From: Coxiellaceae bacterium
GTDB lineage: Bacteria > Pseudomonadota > Gammaproteobacteria > UBA9339
Direction of reading: 5' to 3'
NCBI GenBank assembly: GCA_003142435.1
Contig: PLMI01000035.1
Coordinates: forward strand, 1-5,958
DNA length: 5,958 bases
Shown: positions 5,506 through 5,958 of the stretch, in pieces
Layout: each line of letters starts with the position of its first letter
How positions within the stretch are numbered: position 1 is the first letter of the stretch
The notes under the pieces: generated by a model
The model's database searches: none
What the model was told of the DNA's origin: nothing
Seen by the model: the letters and a program-made list of their open reading frames with translations, nothing else
Position numbers and translations under genes: made by a program

Positions 5506-5958
5506 ATGAACAAAGTTACAACAAAAAAGGAAATACTTGCAATCGTGGAATCCATATCCAATCAAAACAATATGGAAAAAGAGCCAGTTTTTCAGGCTAT
5601 TGAAGGGGTATTATCCATAATATCAAGCAAACGATATCAACAGGAACAAAAAAAGAACGTTGATATGCGCGTATCTATTGACCGCAAAACCGGAAATTAT
5701 GAAGTATTCCGCCGCTGGACAGTTGCAGAAGACGCACTAGTCGAAAATCCGGATACGCAATTGTCTTTATCTGAAGCAAAAAGCAAAGACCCATCACTCG
5801 AAGTAGGGGATATATGGGAAGAACAAGAAACATTGGCGGATGATTCCGAGGAAAGCGGTGATTTTAGTAAATCCCTGGAGCTTCGCTTTGGCCGCATCGC
5901 TGCACAACAAGCAAAACAACTAATGATCAAGGCTATTCAACAGGCAAAAGCGAAACAA
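5506..5958 (+). CDS. nusA: Transcription termination/antitermination factor NusA (N-terminal part, cut by window edge)
   Basis: The open frame from 5506 runs to the right edge (151 residues). NusA binds RNA polymerase and controls pausing, intrinsic termination and antitermination; this part is the polymerase-binding N-terminal domain. Matches to the family are KEILAIVESISN, VFQAIEGVL, the VDMRVSIDRKTGNYEVFRRW block (52-71), LEVGD (98-102) and FGRIAAQQAKQ (128-138). Two things differ from E. coli NusA: about five extra residues (VTTKK) near the N-terminus, and an insertion of roughly 16 residues, rich in Asp, Glu and Ser, at about 108-123 between the GDxxEEQ and FGRIAAQ blocks. The S1 and KH domains lie beyond the window. 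The gene follows rimP in the usual order; infB would be expected next. Confidence 0.96.
   Translation, partial: MNKVTTKKEILAIVESISNQNNMEKEPVFQAIEGVLSIISSKRYQQEQKKNVDMRVSIDRKTGNYEVFRRWTVAEDALVENPDTQLSLSEAKSKDPSLEVGDIWEEQETLADDSEESGDFSKSLELRFGRIAAQQAKQLMIKAIQQAKAKQ

Noticed and set aside
5697..5930. 77-residue minus-strand open frame, Ser-rich
   Set aside because: Antisense shadow of nusA.

Overview
The window looks like an AT-rich gammaproteobacterial chromosome. Two gene arrangements support this. The initiator tRNA, rimP and nusA lie in the order of the Escherichia coli metY-rimP-nusA-infB operon. dprA and def are divergent, as in E. coli (smg-dprA / def-fmt). The low GC, the many small intergenic inverted-repeat elements and the style of the RimP and NusA proteins suggest a Legionella/Coxiella-like lineage, but this placement is a weak inference. 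All the protein calls are known families.

Layout, left to right. The N-terminal part of DprA is on the minus strand and runs off the left edge (to 487). A 370-base divergent intergenic region holds a dprA promoter, three consecutive hairpins (595-684) and an extended -10 promoter for def. Next is an atypical peptide deformylase (859-1395). It is followed not by fmt but by a 146-bp MITE-like element with terminal inverted repeats and a nested second repeat, then by a ten-helix RhaT-family transporter (1590-2624). The transporter converges on a TpsB/FhaC-type outer-membrane two-partner secretion protein (minus strand, 2781-4553). The 3' ends of these two genes are separated by a 128-bp near-perfect palindrome. 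A divergent spacer carries a small operator-like inverted repeat and a strong promoter for initiator tRNA-fMet (4707-4783). After it comes a structured leader ending in an intrinsic terminator just before rimP (5023-5487), then nusA (from 5506, running off the right edge).

Functional threads. The tRNA-rimP-nusA block is a translation/transcription housekeeping operon. Its leader seems able to switch structure before an attenuator. Def acts on the formyl group that initiator tRNA introduces, but this Def has an altered motif 1 and is separated from fmt, so it may be a second copy. The TpsB has no TpsA partner in view.

I did not find a clearly new multi-gene system. The most unusual things are the three different intergenic inverted-repeat elements, the palindrome that supplies the last base of the tpsB stop codon, the U1-U72 end of the initiator tRNA, the rimP leader with mutually exclusive stems, and an acidic insertion in NusA.
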